Assembly (NCBI RefSeq): GCF_024707525.1
Contig: NZ_CP062231.1
Span: 620,001-684,000, forward strand
Length of the DNA stretch: 64,000 nucleotides
Direction: 5' to 3'
From: Rhizobium sp. TH2
Lineage (GTDB): Bacteria > Pseudomonadota > Alphaproteobacteria > Rhizobiales > Rhizobiaceae
Under the pieces are notes generated by a model. It saw only the letters and a list, made by a program, of their open reading frames with translations, ran no database searches and had not been told where the DNA came from. Every line of letters begins with the position of its first letter. Position 1 is the first letter of the stretch. Made by a program: the position numbers and the translations under genes. Below, piece by piece: positions 53,173 to 62,742 of the stretch.

Positions 53173-53439
53173 ATGTATTTCAGAAAATTCGTTCTTGGCG
53201 CTGCAGCTGCTTTCGCGGTGATATCTGCCGCTCATGCCGAGGATGCCGTGGTTCCCAACGAGTTTGAACAGCAGCAGGCGATGGGTGTCTGTGACGCTTA
53301 CGGAACGGGTTTTGCCAAGCTGCCGGGGACCAATACCTGCGTCAAGGTCAGCGGACAGGTCAGGTATGAGAAGCATTTTTCGGGTTCGGATAGCAGCGGC
53401 GGCCGGACGACCCTGAATTTCGAGACGCGCAGCGACTGA
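53173..53439 (+). CDS. Porin-like mini-protein (N-terminal module of RopA/Omp2b-type porins)
   Basis: 88 residues: signal peptide (MYFRKFVLGAAAAFAVISAA, cleaved near HAED), then VCDAYGTGFAKLPGTNTCVK and VSGQVRYEKHF, which match the plug-like N-terminal segment of rhizobial trimeric porins, including both Cys. The frame stops where a porin would start its barrel strands (TTLNFETRSD), and no further porin sequence was found downstream. It may be a truncated relic or a genuine small periplasmic protein. Confidence 0.6.
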   Translation: MYFRKFVLGAAAAFAVISAAHAEDAVVPNEFEQQQAMGVCDAYGTGFAKLPGTNTCVKVSGQVRYEKHFSGSDSSGGRTTLNFETRSD

Positions 53440-53662
53440 TCGCGGCGAAACGACACCTCCAATCAGCGCATTCTTCATGTCGTTCGGCCGGCTCGATGCT
53501 GGCTGAGGCGGACCCGCCCAATTTTCCGAGGCTTGGCTGATCTCGCCCCCAATACGCCCGAAAATACCTTCGATTCCTGCAATTATGACAGTCACCACGG
53601 GCTTGATTGTGACAGTGACATGACATTCATTGCGGAAATTATTAAAAAACGGAGGATCGCTT

Positions 53663-53989
53663 GTGAGCGACAAGACCAAGAAAATCTACGAAGCATTGCT
53701 GGAAGGCGCCGAAAGCGGCCTGACCGACAAGGCGCTCTACAAGCACGTCGTGGATGAATGTCCGAAGGCGACAAGCAAGAAGATCGTCAAGGCCTCGCTG
53801 CTTGCGCTCAGCGACGATGAACTGAAGGACGCGCAGATCCTCAAGGTCATCTATGATCTCGCGATCAAGCACAGGCTCGACCCGGGCTCCGCCGAGGATG
53901 TCGAGGAACCGGTGACCACAAAGATGCCCAAGCTCAAGAAGGGCCGTGCTTCGAAGAAGCAGGAAGAGGCGGTCGAAACGGCCGTCTGA
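53663..53989 (+). CDS. Conserved hypothetical small protein
   Basis: 108 residues starting at GTG 53663 with GGAGG seven bases upstream. The N-terminal part is helical (DKTKKIYEALLEGAESGLTD, ALYKHVVDECPKATSKKIVK), the C-terminus Lys/Glu-rich (PKLKKGRASKKQEE). No domain recognised; it looks like a cytoplasmic nucleic-acid- or protein-binding adaptor, but that is guesswork. Confidence 0.65.
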   Translation: MSDKTKKIYEALLEGAESGLTDKALYKHVVDECPKATSKKIVKASLLALSDDELKDAQILKVIYDLAIKHRLDPGSAEDVEEPVTTKMPKLKKGRASKKQEEAVETAV

Positions 53990-54028
53990 GCGGAAACACC
54001 CGAGTTGAAGTTTCGGCGAGTCGAGCGA

Positions 54029-54394
54029 TCATTCGCCGAACTTGCTGCTCCATTTGCCGGCGACGACGCGGCCAACCTCGGTGTCGCCGGATTTGATCAG
54101 CACCTTGCCACCCTTACCCTCATGCGCCACAACGCACCAGGCGGCCATGCCGATATCGATCTGTCGCTGGCGGTTGAGGCGCATCCATTGGCGCCATTCG
54201 GTGGTGACGACGAGGTCGTTTCTGTCCTGCCGGATTTCGCCGATCGTGTTCTGGTTCTTGCTGACCGCAAGCAAGATCTGCTCGCGGCGGCAGGTGGCAT
54301 CCTCGGCGGTATGGGCCATGCGGTTGCTGAGTATGTAAAACGTCACTACCCAGAAGATAGCGACGACTGCTCCGATCACGATGAATGCGCGCAA
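54029..54394 (-). CDS. Small single-pass membrane protein
   Basis: 121 residues with one N-terminal transmembrane segment (IVIGAVVAIFWVVTFYIL) and a hydrophilic rest containing two Cys and a WRQWMRLNRQRQIDIG stretch. The start is probably TTG 54394 (GGGGA ten bases upstream) or GTG 54379. No family recognised. Confidence 0.5.
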   Translation of the reverse strand: MRAFIVIGAVVAIFWVVTFYILSNRMAHTAEDATCRREQILLAVSKNQNTIGEIRQDRNDLVVTTEWRQWMRLNRQRQIDIGMAAWCVVAHEGKGGKVLIKSGDTEVGRVVAGKWSSKFGE

Positions 54395-54464
54395 TGGTGT
54401 AATGTCCCCGATTACACCACTATTTGGGTGCGCGTATCACTTCCTGCAAGTGTCATGAGGAGGA

Positions 54465-55856
54465 TCAGGCGTCTTCGGACTGGGACGCCTCGACTGCTTC
54501 ATAGTCGAGATATTTCTCGCTGAGATAGGCGAGCGTCTTTTCCGTATCCACCGGCCGGCCGTAGAAATAGCCCTGGCCCATGCCGCAGCCCAACGCCTTG
54601 AGCTTAAGCGCTTCGGCGAAATCCTCGATGCCTTCGGCGACGACTTCGAGGTTGAGGCCCTCGCACATGGTGATGATCGCCTTGACGATGTGCTCGGAAG
54701 CGCTGTCGGTGGTGATGCGCGAGACGAAGGCGCGGTCGATCTTGACCTTGTCGAAGGTGAAGTCGCGCAGCCGCGACAGGCTCGACTGGCCGGTGCCGAA
54801 ATCATCGAGCGAAATGCGGATGCCGCTGGCGCGGAGTTCCGAGATGATCCTGTGGGCGGTATCCGGATCGGTCATCATCGCGGTTTCGGTGATTTCGAGT
54901 TCCAGCCGCGAAATATCCAATCCCGTGCGGTTGATGATCGAGACGATATTCGGCGTCGTCGAGGGATCGATCAACTGCGCGGAGGACAGGTTGAAGGAGA
55001 GGAAGAGTTCCTTCGGCCAGGACAGGGCTGCTTCGGCAGCCTTGCGCAGCAGTGTTTCCGACAGCGCATCGATAAAGCCGCGCTCTTCAGCCAGCGGCAC
55101 GAAAGTGCTGGGCGAGACGAAGCCGAGATCCTTGTCGATCCACCGCGCCAGCGCCTCGAAACCGACCACCTGGTCATTCGCGAGATTGACGATCGGCTGG
55201 AAATGGACGTCCACCTCATTGGCGATGATGGCGTTGCGCAACGCCTGTTCGAGCTGGGTGGCGCGCTTCATCTGCTCGGCGATCTCGGTCGAATAGACGG
55301 TGATCTGGCCGCGTCCGCGGCGCTTGGAGCGGTAGAGCGCGGTCTCGGCGCTCTTGATCAGGTCCTCATAGGTCTCGCCGGCGAAGGGATGGATGGCAAA
55401 GCCGAACGAGGCCGAAAGCCGCACATTGCGGTCGCCGAGATCATAGGGCGCCGAGAGCACTTCCTTCAGCATCATGCCGATCTTCTCGGCGCTGCGGCGC
55501 TCGAAGATCAGCGGCAGCAGGAAGGCGAATTCGTCGCCCTCGTAGCGGATCACGGTCGCGCCATCCGGAATGCAGGCCTTCAGCCGGTGCGCGACCTGGC
55601 AGAGGATCTGGTCGCCGGCAGAGGGGCCGAAGAGATCGTTGATCGGTTTGAACCCATCGAGATTGGCGATGCCGACGGTGAAGGGCGCGGGATCGGCCGA
55701 GCGTTCGGCGATCAACTGGCGCAGCTTGTCCTTGAGGCGATAACGATTGCCGAGACCGGTCAAGGGATCGGTATAGGCCATCGCCTGAAGCTCGTTCTGG
55801 CTTGCCGGCAACGTCCCCGGAATTGAGCCGGTCATGTCCGATCGTCCTGATTGCAT
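54465..55856 (-). CDS. Diguanylate cyclase/phosphodiesterase (GGDEF-EAL)
   Basis: 463 residues with no sensor domain. GGDEF domain about residues 25-190 (AYTDPLTGLGNRYRLKD, and RYEGDEFAFLL, with Glu in place of the first Gly of the signature), then an EAL domain with FEALARW, SFNLSSAQL, ELEITETAM, LDDFGTGQSSL, VKIDRAFV and GQGYFYGRP, all residues needed for c-di-GMP hydrolysis. ATG 55856 has GGGGA upstream; ATG 55835 is possible. It follows the PAS-REC gene on the same strand, which may supply its input. Confidence 0.88.
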   Translation of the reverse strand: MQSGRSDMTGSIPGTLPASQNELQAMAYTDPLTGLGNRYRLKDKLRQLIAERSADPAPFTVGIANLDGFKPINDLFGPSAGDQILCQVAHRLKACIPDGATVIRYEGDEFAFLLPLIFERRSAEKIGMMLKEVLSAPYDLGDRNVRLSASFGFAIHPFAGETYEDLIKSAETALYRSKRRGRGQITVYSTEIAEQMKRATQLEQALRNAIIANEVDVHFQPIVNLANDQVVGFEALARWIDKDLGFVSPSTFVPLAEERGFIDALSETLLRKAAEAALSWPKELFLSFNLSSAQLIDPSTTPNIVSIINRTGLDISRLELEITETAMMTDPDTAHRIISELRASGIRISLDDFGTGQSSLSRLRDFTFDKVKIDRAFVSRITTDSASEHIVKAIITMCEGLNLEVVAEGIEDFAEALKLKALGCGMGQGYFYGRPVDTEKTLAYLSEKYLDYEAVEASQSEDA

Positions 55857-55959
55857 TGAAATCCCCGATTTCGACACTGATGCGAAACCGTTAAGAATTG
55901 ACTTTCGAAACCTGCGAATTTCCGCAGGGCCCTTGGATGCGATGCGAGTGATCCGATCA

Positions 55960-57651
55960 TCATGCCGCGGGCCTGCTGCGGGCGGCGGCGATCGCGGGAT
56001 CGGGGATGCGATGCTCGCGGATGATGATATCCAGCGCATCCGGGCTGAGGGGCTTGGCGATGCAATCGACCAGGCCGGCCGCCGCGCATTTTTCGCGGTT
56101 CCCCTCGTTGTCGGCGGGCATCAGGCCGATAACCGGCAACCCGGCATTCGACCGCCGCAGGGCGCCTGCCAGTTCGTCGATGTCCATGTCGGGGAGCGTC
56201 AGATCGGCAAGCACCAGACGGGGCCGCGCGATTGCCGCTGCCGCGATGGCCTCGCGGCCCGAGGCGACAGTGGTGAAGCGGAACTCGAGGCTTTCGAGGA
56301 TCTGTTCCAGCGCCATGCGGTTGACCGGGTTATCCTCCACCGCGAGCACATCCAGCCGGTCGTCCGGTTCGACCTTGCCGCGCGGGGCGGAAACGACCGG
56401 CGGGTGGGTTGCCGTTGAGGCAGCGCCCGTGGGTGCGCGCCGTGGATTTTTCTGTTCGCGTGCTTCGAGGCTGCGGAGGATTTCGGCCAATGCCGTGGAG
56501 TCTTCCGATCCCGGCGCGATCATCCTGAAATCGAAGCCGGCATTGGCGACGATGTTGAAGGCCGATGGCGAAAAGTCGCCGTCGATCAGCACGAAGTCGA
56601 TCGCCAAGCCCGCCGCATTGGCGGCGGGGACGAAGGAGGCGAATTCCTGCTCGTCACGGATCAGGCAGAGTTCCACGTCGTGGGCCGCCAGGCCCAGTGT
56701 CAGGCCGTGGCCGGTATAGTGGGTGCCGATGAGGTAGAGAACCTTGCGGGAGCCAGCCGGATGTCTGGTTTCTTCAAGGATGGGTGGGGCGGCCGGTGTT
56801 GCGGCGGAGGCAGCAGGGACGGCTCGGGGCACCGGGCGGCCTTCTGGCGCCTTCTCAGCCGCGCTATGCCCGACGGACTGCGCGAGGCTCATCGAGATGA
56901 AGTGATTGCCGGGGCGGCCGACACGCCTTGCATGCCGTTCGATGGTGACGGCGCTGCCGTCGCTGCGCTTGACAGTGACCTGATCGGTCTGGGCGTGGCC
57001 GCTCGAAAGCAGTTGCCAGTCCGCCTGCTCCATCCGGCCTGCGAGTTCCGCGTCGACGATATCCCAGCTATTGCGGCCCAGAATGCTATCGGCGGGAAGC
57101 TGGGCGAGCTCCGCGAATTTCTGGTTGACGGCGACGAAATGGAGATTGCGGTCCTTGACCGCGACGGGGACGGGCAGAGTATCGAGAATTTCCTCGGTGA
57201 GCTTGACGCGCTCCTGCTCCGCGCGCAGCAGGTTTTCCTTCTTCTTCTGCTCCGAAACATCCTGCATCACGACGAAGCCGAGGCCCGAGGAAAAACGGCG
57301 GCTGACGATACGGACCCAGCGATCCGGGCCGGCCTGCTCGATCGTATCGACGCGTTCCTTCCAGGCGATGGCGGTGCGTTCGGCGATCCATTCGTCGCGC
57401 GTCCTGCCGCCCTGCTTGCCGGATTGGCCGAAACGGCAGCCGGCATCGAACAGCGAGCCGTAGAGGTCGCGCGCACGGCTGCCGGGCTCGATCGCGGTCT
57501 GCCGGATGGGATAGAAATGCAGCAGCCGGATGCTGGCGAAGGTCACCTGGTCGAGCTTGTCGGTGACAAAGATCGCCGCTCCCAAAGCCTCGCAAAAGAC
57601 TTCAAGCAGATTGCACTGCATGATGGCGTCGAAAGACGCGGCATCGTTCAT
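55960..57651 (-). CDS. PAS-PAS-receiver signalling protein without a kinase domain
   Basis: 563 residues. An N-terminal PAS-like region (about 10-135, ending FVVMQDVSEQKKKENLL), a second PAS (about 145-260; LPVPVAVKDRNLHFVAVNQK), an Ala/Pro linker, a Rossmann-like middle resembling a degenerate receiver (VLYLIGTHYTG, FVLIDGDFSPS), and a C-terminal receiver with VLAVEDNPVNRMALEQIL, LVLADLTLPDMD (phospho-Asp) and CIAKPLSPD. No histidine kinase core is present between them, so it must act with a separate kinase. The EAL gene lies 103 bases downstream. Confidence 0.82.
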   Translation of the reverse strand: MNDAASFDAIMQCNLLEVFCEALGAAIFVTDKLDQVTFASIRLLHFYPIRQTAIEPGSRARDLYGSLFDAGCRFGQSGKQGGRTRDEWIAERTAIAWKERVDTIEQAGPDRWVRIVSRRFSSGLGFVVMQDVSEQKKKENLLRAEQERVKLTEEILDTLPVPVAVKDRNLHFVAVNQKFAELAQLPADSILGRNSWDIVDAELAGRMEQADWQLLSSGHAQTDQVTVKRSDGSAVTIERHARRVGRPGNHFISMSLAQSVGHSAAEKAPEGRPVPRAVPAASAATPAAPPILEETRHPAGSRKVLYLIGTHYTGHGLTLGLAAHDVELCLIRDEQEFASFVPAANAAGLAIDFVLIDGDFSPSAFNIVANAGFDFRMIAPGSEDSTALAEILRSLEAREQKNPRRAPTGAASTATHPPVVSAPRGKVEPDDRLDVLAVEDNPVNRMALEQILESLEFRFTTVASGREAIAAAAIARPRLVLADLTLPDMDIDELAGALRRSNAGLPVIGLMPADNEGNREKCAAAGLVDCIAKPLSPDALDIIIREHRIPDPAIAAARSRPAA

Positions 57652-57924
57652 CTCGGGCTCCGCCCAGCGGTATCAGGGAAATGTCATGCTGGCGGCACAC
57701 TGAAGCGGGAGAGCGGCGGCGCCCGGACGGCCAGCATTTTGCCCGGGTCCGCGAGGGGGCCCCGAGCCCGTTCCCCGCCGTCATTTCAGTGGACCGCAGA
57801 TTGCCACGGGACTGATTAATTCTGATTTAAATTTCGCGCAATTCTCGGAAAAATAAGTACTATTTTTATCGAAATGCAAAAACATGCGGCCTGCTAGAAC
57901 CTGCCATTTGTCAAGGGCGACGGC

Positions 57925-59697
57925 CTATTCGGCCGCTTCCTTGCGCGGCTTGATCAACGGCTCGGGCTGCATCGGCTGGCTGTAAATCAGTTCGCGGCCG
58001 GCACCGATGCCCTCCACGGCCTGGAGTTGCAGCCTTGTCTCGTCGCGCTTGCGGATGTCGTCGGAGATCGCCAGCGAATCCTGCTCGTCCATACCCAGGC
58101 CTTCAAGCGTCTTGCGGCCGAACAAGAGCGCGGATTCGATGGTTTCGCGGATCTCGAATTCCACGCCCCTCTGCCGGAGCGCCAGGGTGTGGACGCGGTC
58201 GTAGGACCGCGCGTAGATCCGGGCATCGGGATAAGACGACTGCAACAGGTCGACAATCTGGTCGGTGATCTCGCGCTTGTTGGTGCAGACGGCGATGATC
58301 TTGGCCTTCTCGATGCCGGCCGAGACCAGCACATCCTTGCGGGTGCCATCGCCAAAATAGATGCGGAAACCGAAGCGCGAGGCCTGGCGGATACGGTCGG
58401 CGGAATGATCGATGACGGTGACCGAACGGCCGCCCGCGAGCAGGATCTGCGCCGCGACCTGCCCGAAGCGCGAAAAGCCGATCATGAAGACCTCAGCGCC
58501 TTCGGCACCCTCGAAATCCTCGTCGAGTTCCTCTTTCGCCTCTTCGCGGATCAGGAGCTTCGGCAACATCGAGACGACCGGCGTCAGCGCCATGGTCAGG
58601 GTTACGATCGCCACCAGTAGCGACGCCGTGGAGGCGGAAAAGACACCGGTGGCAGCGGCTGTCGTGAACAGCACGAACCCGAACTCGCCGCCCTGGCCAA
58701 GCAGAAAGGCCTGCTGGAGGGAATCGCTCTTGGTCGAGCCTGCAACACGGCAAAGGAGATAGATGATGCCGCTCTTCAACGCCATGATGATGGGCACGGC
58801 GATGAGGATCGTCAGCCAGTTCCCGGTCACGACTTCGAGTTGAAGCGACAGGCCGACCGCCATGAAGAACAGGCCGAGCAGGATGCCGCGGAAGGGTTCT
58901 ATATCGGCTTCGAGCTCGTGGCGATAGGAGGATTCGGCCAGCATCAGGCCGGCAAGAAAGGCGCCCATCGCCATGGAGAAACCGGCCACCTCCATGACGG
59001 CCGCAGCACCCAGCACGACGAAGAGAGCGGCGGCGATCATTGCCTCGCGTGCGCCGGTGCGGCCGATGATCTGGAACAGCGGCGTCAGGAGATAGCGGCC
59101 GACCAGCAGCAGGCCGACAACCGAGCCGACCGAAATGCCGACGCCCTGCCAGCTGAAGCTGGTCGCCCGCTCGGCACCGGGCGCGAGAAAGGCGGTCAGC
59201 GCCAGAAGCGGTACGATGGCGAGATCCTGGAACAGCAGGATCGAGAAGGCGCGTTGGCCGTACGCCGTGTTCATGTCGGCTCGATCTTCGAGGATCTGCA
59301 TCGCGAATGCGGTCGAGGAAAGTGCGAGTCCAAAGCCTGCGACAATGGATCCCTGCCAGGTGAGCAGACCCGAATAATAGGCGAGCGCGGAGAGCAAGGC
59401 GCCGGTTAGCACGACCTGCGCGCTGCCGAGGCCGAAAATATCCCGACGCATCTGCCAGAGACGCGATGGCTTGAGTTCGAGGCCGATGATGAACAGCAGG
59501 AACACCACCCCGAGTTCAGCGACCGACAGGATTTTCTCGCCACCCGCGATCAGCCGGCCGATCGGACCGATGACGATGCCCGCCGCGAGATAGCCGAGAA
59601 CCGTGCCGAGCCCGAGGCGCTTGAACAGCGGGGCTGCTATGACGGCGCCGCCCAAAAGCAGGAGTGCTTCGTTGAAAAGCGCGTGGGTTGAAGACAT
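57925..59697 (-). CDS. Kef-type K+/H+ antiporter (CPA2) with TrkA-N domain
   Basis: 590 residues: about 12 transmembrane helices (GTVLGYLAAGIVIGP and LGVVFLLFIIGLELKPSRLW at the start), then a soluble Rossmann TrkA-N (RCK) domain (VFMIGFSRFGQVAAQILLA, then VIDHSADRIRQASRFGFRIY, FGDGTRKDVL). It resembles KefB/KefC, which release K+ upon glutathione-adduct signals. No ancillary KefF/KefG gene is nearby. Confidence 0.9.
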   Translation of the reverse strand: MSSTHALFNEALLLLGGAVIAAPLFKRLGLGTVLGYLAAGIVIGPIGRLIAGGEKILSVAELGVVFLLFIIGLELKPSRLWQMRRDIFGLGSAQVVLTGALLSALAYYSGLLTWQGSIVAGFGLALSSTAFAMQILEDRADMNTAYGQRAFSILLFQDLAIVPLLALTAFLAPGAERATSFSWQGVGISVGSVVGLLLVGRYLLTPLFQIIGRTGAREAMIAAALFVVLGAAAVMEVAGFSMAMGAFLAGLMLAESSYRHELEADIEPFRGILLGLFFMAVGLSLQLEVVTGNWLTILIAVPIIMALKSGIIYLLCRVAGSTKSDSLQQAFLLGQGGEFGFVLFTTAAATGVFSASTASLLVAIVTLTMALTPVVSMLPKLLIREEAKEELDEDFEGAEGAEVFMIGFSRFGQVAAQILLAGGRSVTVIDHSADRIRQASRFGFRIYFGDGTRKDVLVSAGIEKAKIIAVCTNKREITDQIVDLLQSSYPDARIYARSYDRVHTLALRQRGVEFEIRETIESALLFGRKTLEGLGMDEQDSLAISDDIRKRDETRLQLQAVEGIGAGRELIYSQPMQPEPLIKPRKEAAE

Positions 59698-59837
59698 GCA
59701 GTGTTCCGGCTCTTAAATTCGGGGATCGGGCGTCAAATCAATAACTAATGCCTTCCAATTAACAATGAAAGGCACGAGTGCGACCCTTGATGATTTTGCA
59801 AGCGCACAATAAATGAGAGGCAACAGAAAGGCCTGTC

Positions 59838-61184
59838 ATGCAACAGCCCATTGATTCCCAAAATCTTCTCACCCGCGCCGAAGAACTCGTCGATCTCGCA
59901 AAAAAGGCCGGTGCCACCGATGCCGATGCGGTGATCGTGCGATCCCGGTCGCGATCGGTTTCCGTCCGGCTCGGCAAGGTCGAGGGCGTCGATGCCTCCG
60001 AAAGCGACGATTTCTCGCTGAGGGTCTTCATCGGCAGCCGCGTGGCAAGCGTGTCGGCCAATCCGGGCTTTGATGCCCAGACGCTGGTCGAGCGCGCGGT
60101 GGCGATGGCCAAGGCTTCGCCCGAGGATCCATTCGCCTGCCTCGCCGATGATGCGGACCTCTCCAAGGACCATCCCGATCTCGGCATGCTCGATCTGACC
60201 GAAGTGAGTTCCGCCGAGCTTACCGATGCGGCGCTGGAAGCCGAGGCGGCAGCGCTTGCCGTGCCCGGCGTCACCAATTCCGCGGGCTCCGGTGCCTCCA
60301 CCTCGATGGGCGGGCTTGTGCTGGTCACCTCGCGCGGGTTTTCTGGTTCCTACATGGCGACGCGCTTCGGTCGTGGCGTCTCGGTGATCGCCGGCGAGGG
60401 CACCACCATGGAGCGCGATTACGAGGGCGACTCCCGCGTGCGCTATGCCGATCTCGATGCTGCCGCCGAACTCGGACGCAAGGCCGCCGAGCGCGCGGTC
60501 AAGAAGCTCAATCCGCGTAAGGCCGATACCGGCACAGGCCTCACCGTAATCTACGATCCGCGCGTGGCGCGCGGGCTGGTGTCGCATATTGCGTCGGCCA
60601 TCAATGGTGCCGCGATCGTGCGCAAGACATCTTTCCTGATGGACATGATGGGCAAGCAGATCCTCCGTAAGGGACTGACCGTCACCGACGACCCGAAAAT
60701 ATTCCGGGGCAGCGCCTCGCGGCCCTTCGATGGCGAGGGTGTCTCGGGCGAAAAGCTGCTGATGGTCGAGGATGGCGTGCTGCAGACCTGGTTCCTGGCG
60801 ACCTCGCAGGCCCGCGAACTGGGCCTCAAGACCAATGGCCGTGGCGTGCGCGGCGGCACGAGCGTGTCACCGTCTTCCAGCAACATGGCGCTGGAGCCGG
60901 GCGACATCTCACCTGAGGACATGATCAAGTCGGTGAAATCCGGCTTCTACGTGATGGAGATGATCGGCCATGGCGCCAATCTCGTCACCGGCGAATATTC
61001 GCGCGGGGCGGCCGGCTTCTGGATCGAGAACGGCGAACTCACCTATCCGGTCTCCGAAGTCACGATCGCCGGCAACATGAAGGACATGTTCCTGTCGATG
61101 ACCCCGGCCAACGACATCGACCGCACCTATTCGACCGCGTCCCCGACCGTGATGATCGAGAACATGACGCTAGCCGGCCGATGA
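59838..61184 (+). CDS. pmbA: TldD/PmbA-family protein, TldE (PmbA) type
   Basis: 448 residues. Family features include LVDLAKKAGATDADAVIV at the start, SVRLGKVEGVDASESDDFSL, SGGAGASTSM-like SAGSGASTSMGGLVLVTSRG, and the C-terminal NMKDMFLSMTPANDIDR. It lacks the HExxxH zinc motif that marks the TldD partner, so it is the TldE side of the TldD/TldE peptidase. GAAAGG precedes ATG 59838. Overlaps the next gene (ATGA). Confidence 0.9.
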   Translation: MQQPIDSQNLLTRAEELVDLAKKAGATDADAVIVRSRSRSVSVRLGKVEGVDASESDDFSLRVFIGSRVASVSANPGFDAQTLVERAVAMAKASPEDPFACLADDADLSKDHPDLGMLDLTEVSSAELTDAALEAEAAALAVPGVTNSAGSGASTSMGGLVLVTSRGFSGSYMATRFGRGVSVIAGEGTTMERDYEGDSRVRYADLDAAAELGRKAAERAVKKLNPRKADTGTGLTVIYDPRVARGLVSHIASAINGAAIVRKTSFLMDMMGKQILRKGLTVTDDPKIFRGSASRPFDGEGVSGEKLLMVEDGVLQTWFLATSQARELGLKTNGRGVRGGTSVSPSSSNMALEPGDISPEDMIKSVKSGFYVMEMIGHGANLVTGEYSRGAAGFWIENGELTYPVSEVTIAGNMKDMFLSMTPANDIDRTYSTASPTVMIENMTLAGR

Positions 61185-61990
61185 TTGACGCACAGCCAAA
61201 CGCGACTGGCCAAACCGATCTCGACCTCCTCGTCGAGGCTTCGATCGCGGCTGGCCGCGAGGCGCTGAAGTTCTTCCGCAATGATGTGAAGATCTGGTGG
61301 AAGAACGAGGGTTCATCGCCCGTGACCGCCGCCGACCATGCGGCCAACGACATCCTGCACGCCATGCTGCGCGGCGCGCGGCCTAGTTACGGCTGGCTCT
61401 CGGAGGAAACCGATGACGACGCGGTGCGGCTGGGGCAGGCGCGCGTCTTCATTGTCGATCCGATCGATGGCACGCGCGCCTTCATGAACGGGCTCGACAC
61501 ATGGTGCGTCAGCGCGGCGGTGACCGAGAACGGCAAGCCGGTCGCCGGTGTGCTCTACGCGCCGTCGCTCGATGAGCTCTATGTTGCGGATGCGGACGGC
61601 CGGGTCGAGAAGAACGGCGTGGCGCTGAACATCCCTCCGATGTCAGGACCGGTGCGGGTGAGTGCCGCCGACGACATGATCAAGCGCTTCACGCAGCCCT
61701 TCGGCAATATCGAACGCATCTCGAAGATTCCTTCGCTGGCTTATCGATTGGCCATGGTCGCCGATGGCAGGCTCGATGCAACGATCGTCAAGCCCAACGC
61801 GCATGACTGGGACCTCGCGGCCGCAGACCTGATCCTCACCAATGCCGGCGGCGGCGTGTGCGACATGCATGGCGAGCCGCTGGTTTATAATTCCCCGACG
61901 GCGCGGCATGGGATATTGTTTGCAGCACGCAGGGATTTGCTCGGGCCTATGCTGGCGAGGGTCCAACCGGCACCTCCGGAGATTCCTTGA
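61181..61990 (+). CDS. Inositol monophosphatase-family phosphatase (CysQ-like)
   Basis: 269-residue Mg2+-dependent, Li+-sensitive-type phosphatase. Metal-site motifs: SPVTAADHAAN, GWLSEETDDD, VFIVDPIDGTRAFMNG and HDWDLAAADLIL. Closest in style to 3'(2'),5'-bisphosphate nucleotidase or histidinol/inositol phosphatases. Start overlaps the pmbA stop by four bases, so they are cotranslated. Confidence 0.88.
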   Translation: MIDAQPNATGQTDLDLLVEASIAAGREALKFFRNDVKIWWKNEGSSPVTAADHAANDILHAMLRGARPSYGWLSEETDDDAVRLGQARVFIVDPIDGTRAFMNGLDTWCVSAAVTENGKPVAGVLYAPSLDELYVADADGRVEKNGVALNIPPMSGPVRVSAADDMIKRFTQPFGNIERISKIPSLAYRLAMVADGRLDATIVKPNAHDWDLAAADLILTNAGGGVCDMHGEPLVYNSPTARHGILFAARRDLLGPMLARVQPAPPEIP

Positions 61991-62055
61991 ATTCGCGCCC
62001 GTTATTCAGCCATGATCGGAGCCGGAGCGGCAGGGTGCGGTGAGTCTGCCGGAAC

Positions 62056-62643
62056 CTACGCGGCTGCATCATCCTGACGCGGCTCCGCAAGCCGCAGCGC
62101 CGCATCCGCGCCTACTGTCAACATGCGAGCCGATAGTTCTCGCCCTTCCATAATGCGGGCAAGCTGAAGCGTGCCGATGAGGGTGGCACACATCGCCATC
62201 GCGGTATCCTCGGGTTTGCCGGTTTGCGGCGGCAGGGCTGATGCCAGCTGGCGGACGAGGGTCAGGAAACGTTCGGTATAGACTTGACGCGCCTCGGCTG
62301 GCTGACGCGCGAGCTCCGGTAGAAGCGCTGCGAACGAGCACCCATGTGCCGGGTCGTCGCGATGCTCAGCCGACAGGTAGGTTCCCACCGCCGCCGCCAA
62401 CCCGCCAGCGGCAATGGCTTCTGCCACCTGCTTCGATAGATCCTCAAGCGCCGCCGCAACGGTTTCCCGCACCAGCTCCGCCTTGGAATCGAAGTGGGCA
62501 TAGAAGGCACCATTCGTCAGCCCCGCGTCACTCATGACACTGGCCAAACCAGACGCGGCGATACCGTCGCAGCGAAAACGTTCGCTTGCGACCTTCATGA
62601 TTTGGCGACGCGATGCGTCCTTCCGGCCTTTTTCGTAGCGCAT
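62056..62643 (-). CDS. TetR-family regulator
   Basis: 195 residues. The N-terminal HTH is clear (RRQIMKVASERFRCDGIAAS, ASVMSDAGLTNGAFYAHFDS). The C-terminal ligand domain (PAHGCSFAALLPELARQPAE) resembles the TetR group often paired with short-chain dehydrogenases. Divergent from a short-chain dehydrogenase gene, which it probably regulates. Confidence 0.88.
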   Translation of the reverse strand: MRYEKGRKDASRRQIMKVASERFRCDGIAASGLASVMSDAGLTNGAFYAHFDSKAELVRETVAAALEDLSKQVAEAIAAGGLAAAVGTYLSAEHRDDPAHGCSFAALLPELARQPAEARQVYTERFLTLVRQLASALPPQTGKPEDTAMAMCATLIGTLQLARIMEGRELSARMLTVGADAALRLAEPRQDDAAA

Positions 62644-62670
62644 GATTCGTTTTAGGGCTTTTCAGATTAG

Positions 62671-62696
62671 ATTACGAGTGTTATATAATATTACGA
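62671..62696. promoter_or_regulatory. Possible TetR operator region
   Basis: Two ATTACGA direct repeats (62671-62677 and 62690-62696) flank a TTATATAA palindrome in the AT-rich gap between the tetR and SDR genes. The TATAAT-like stretch could be a -10 element. Confidence 0.35.
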
Positions 62697-62742
62697 TCAT
62701 AATTTAAAGAATGAAATCATCGGATCGCGATTGGAGAATTGA

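Noticed and set aside
57830..57875. AAAAATA/TATTTTT inverted repeat as a terminator
   Set aside because: It lies upstream of the PAS-receiver gene and downstream of nothing that needs ending on that strand; AT-only stem is weak. Probably part of a promoter region.
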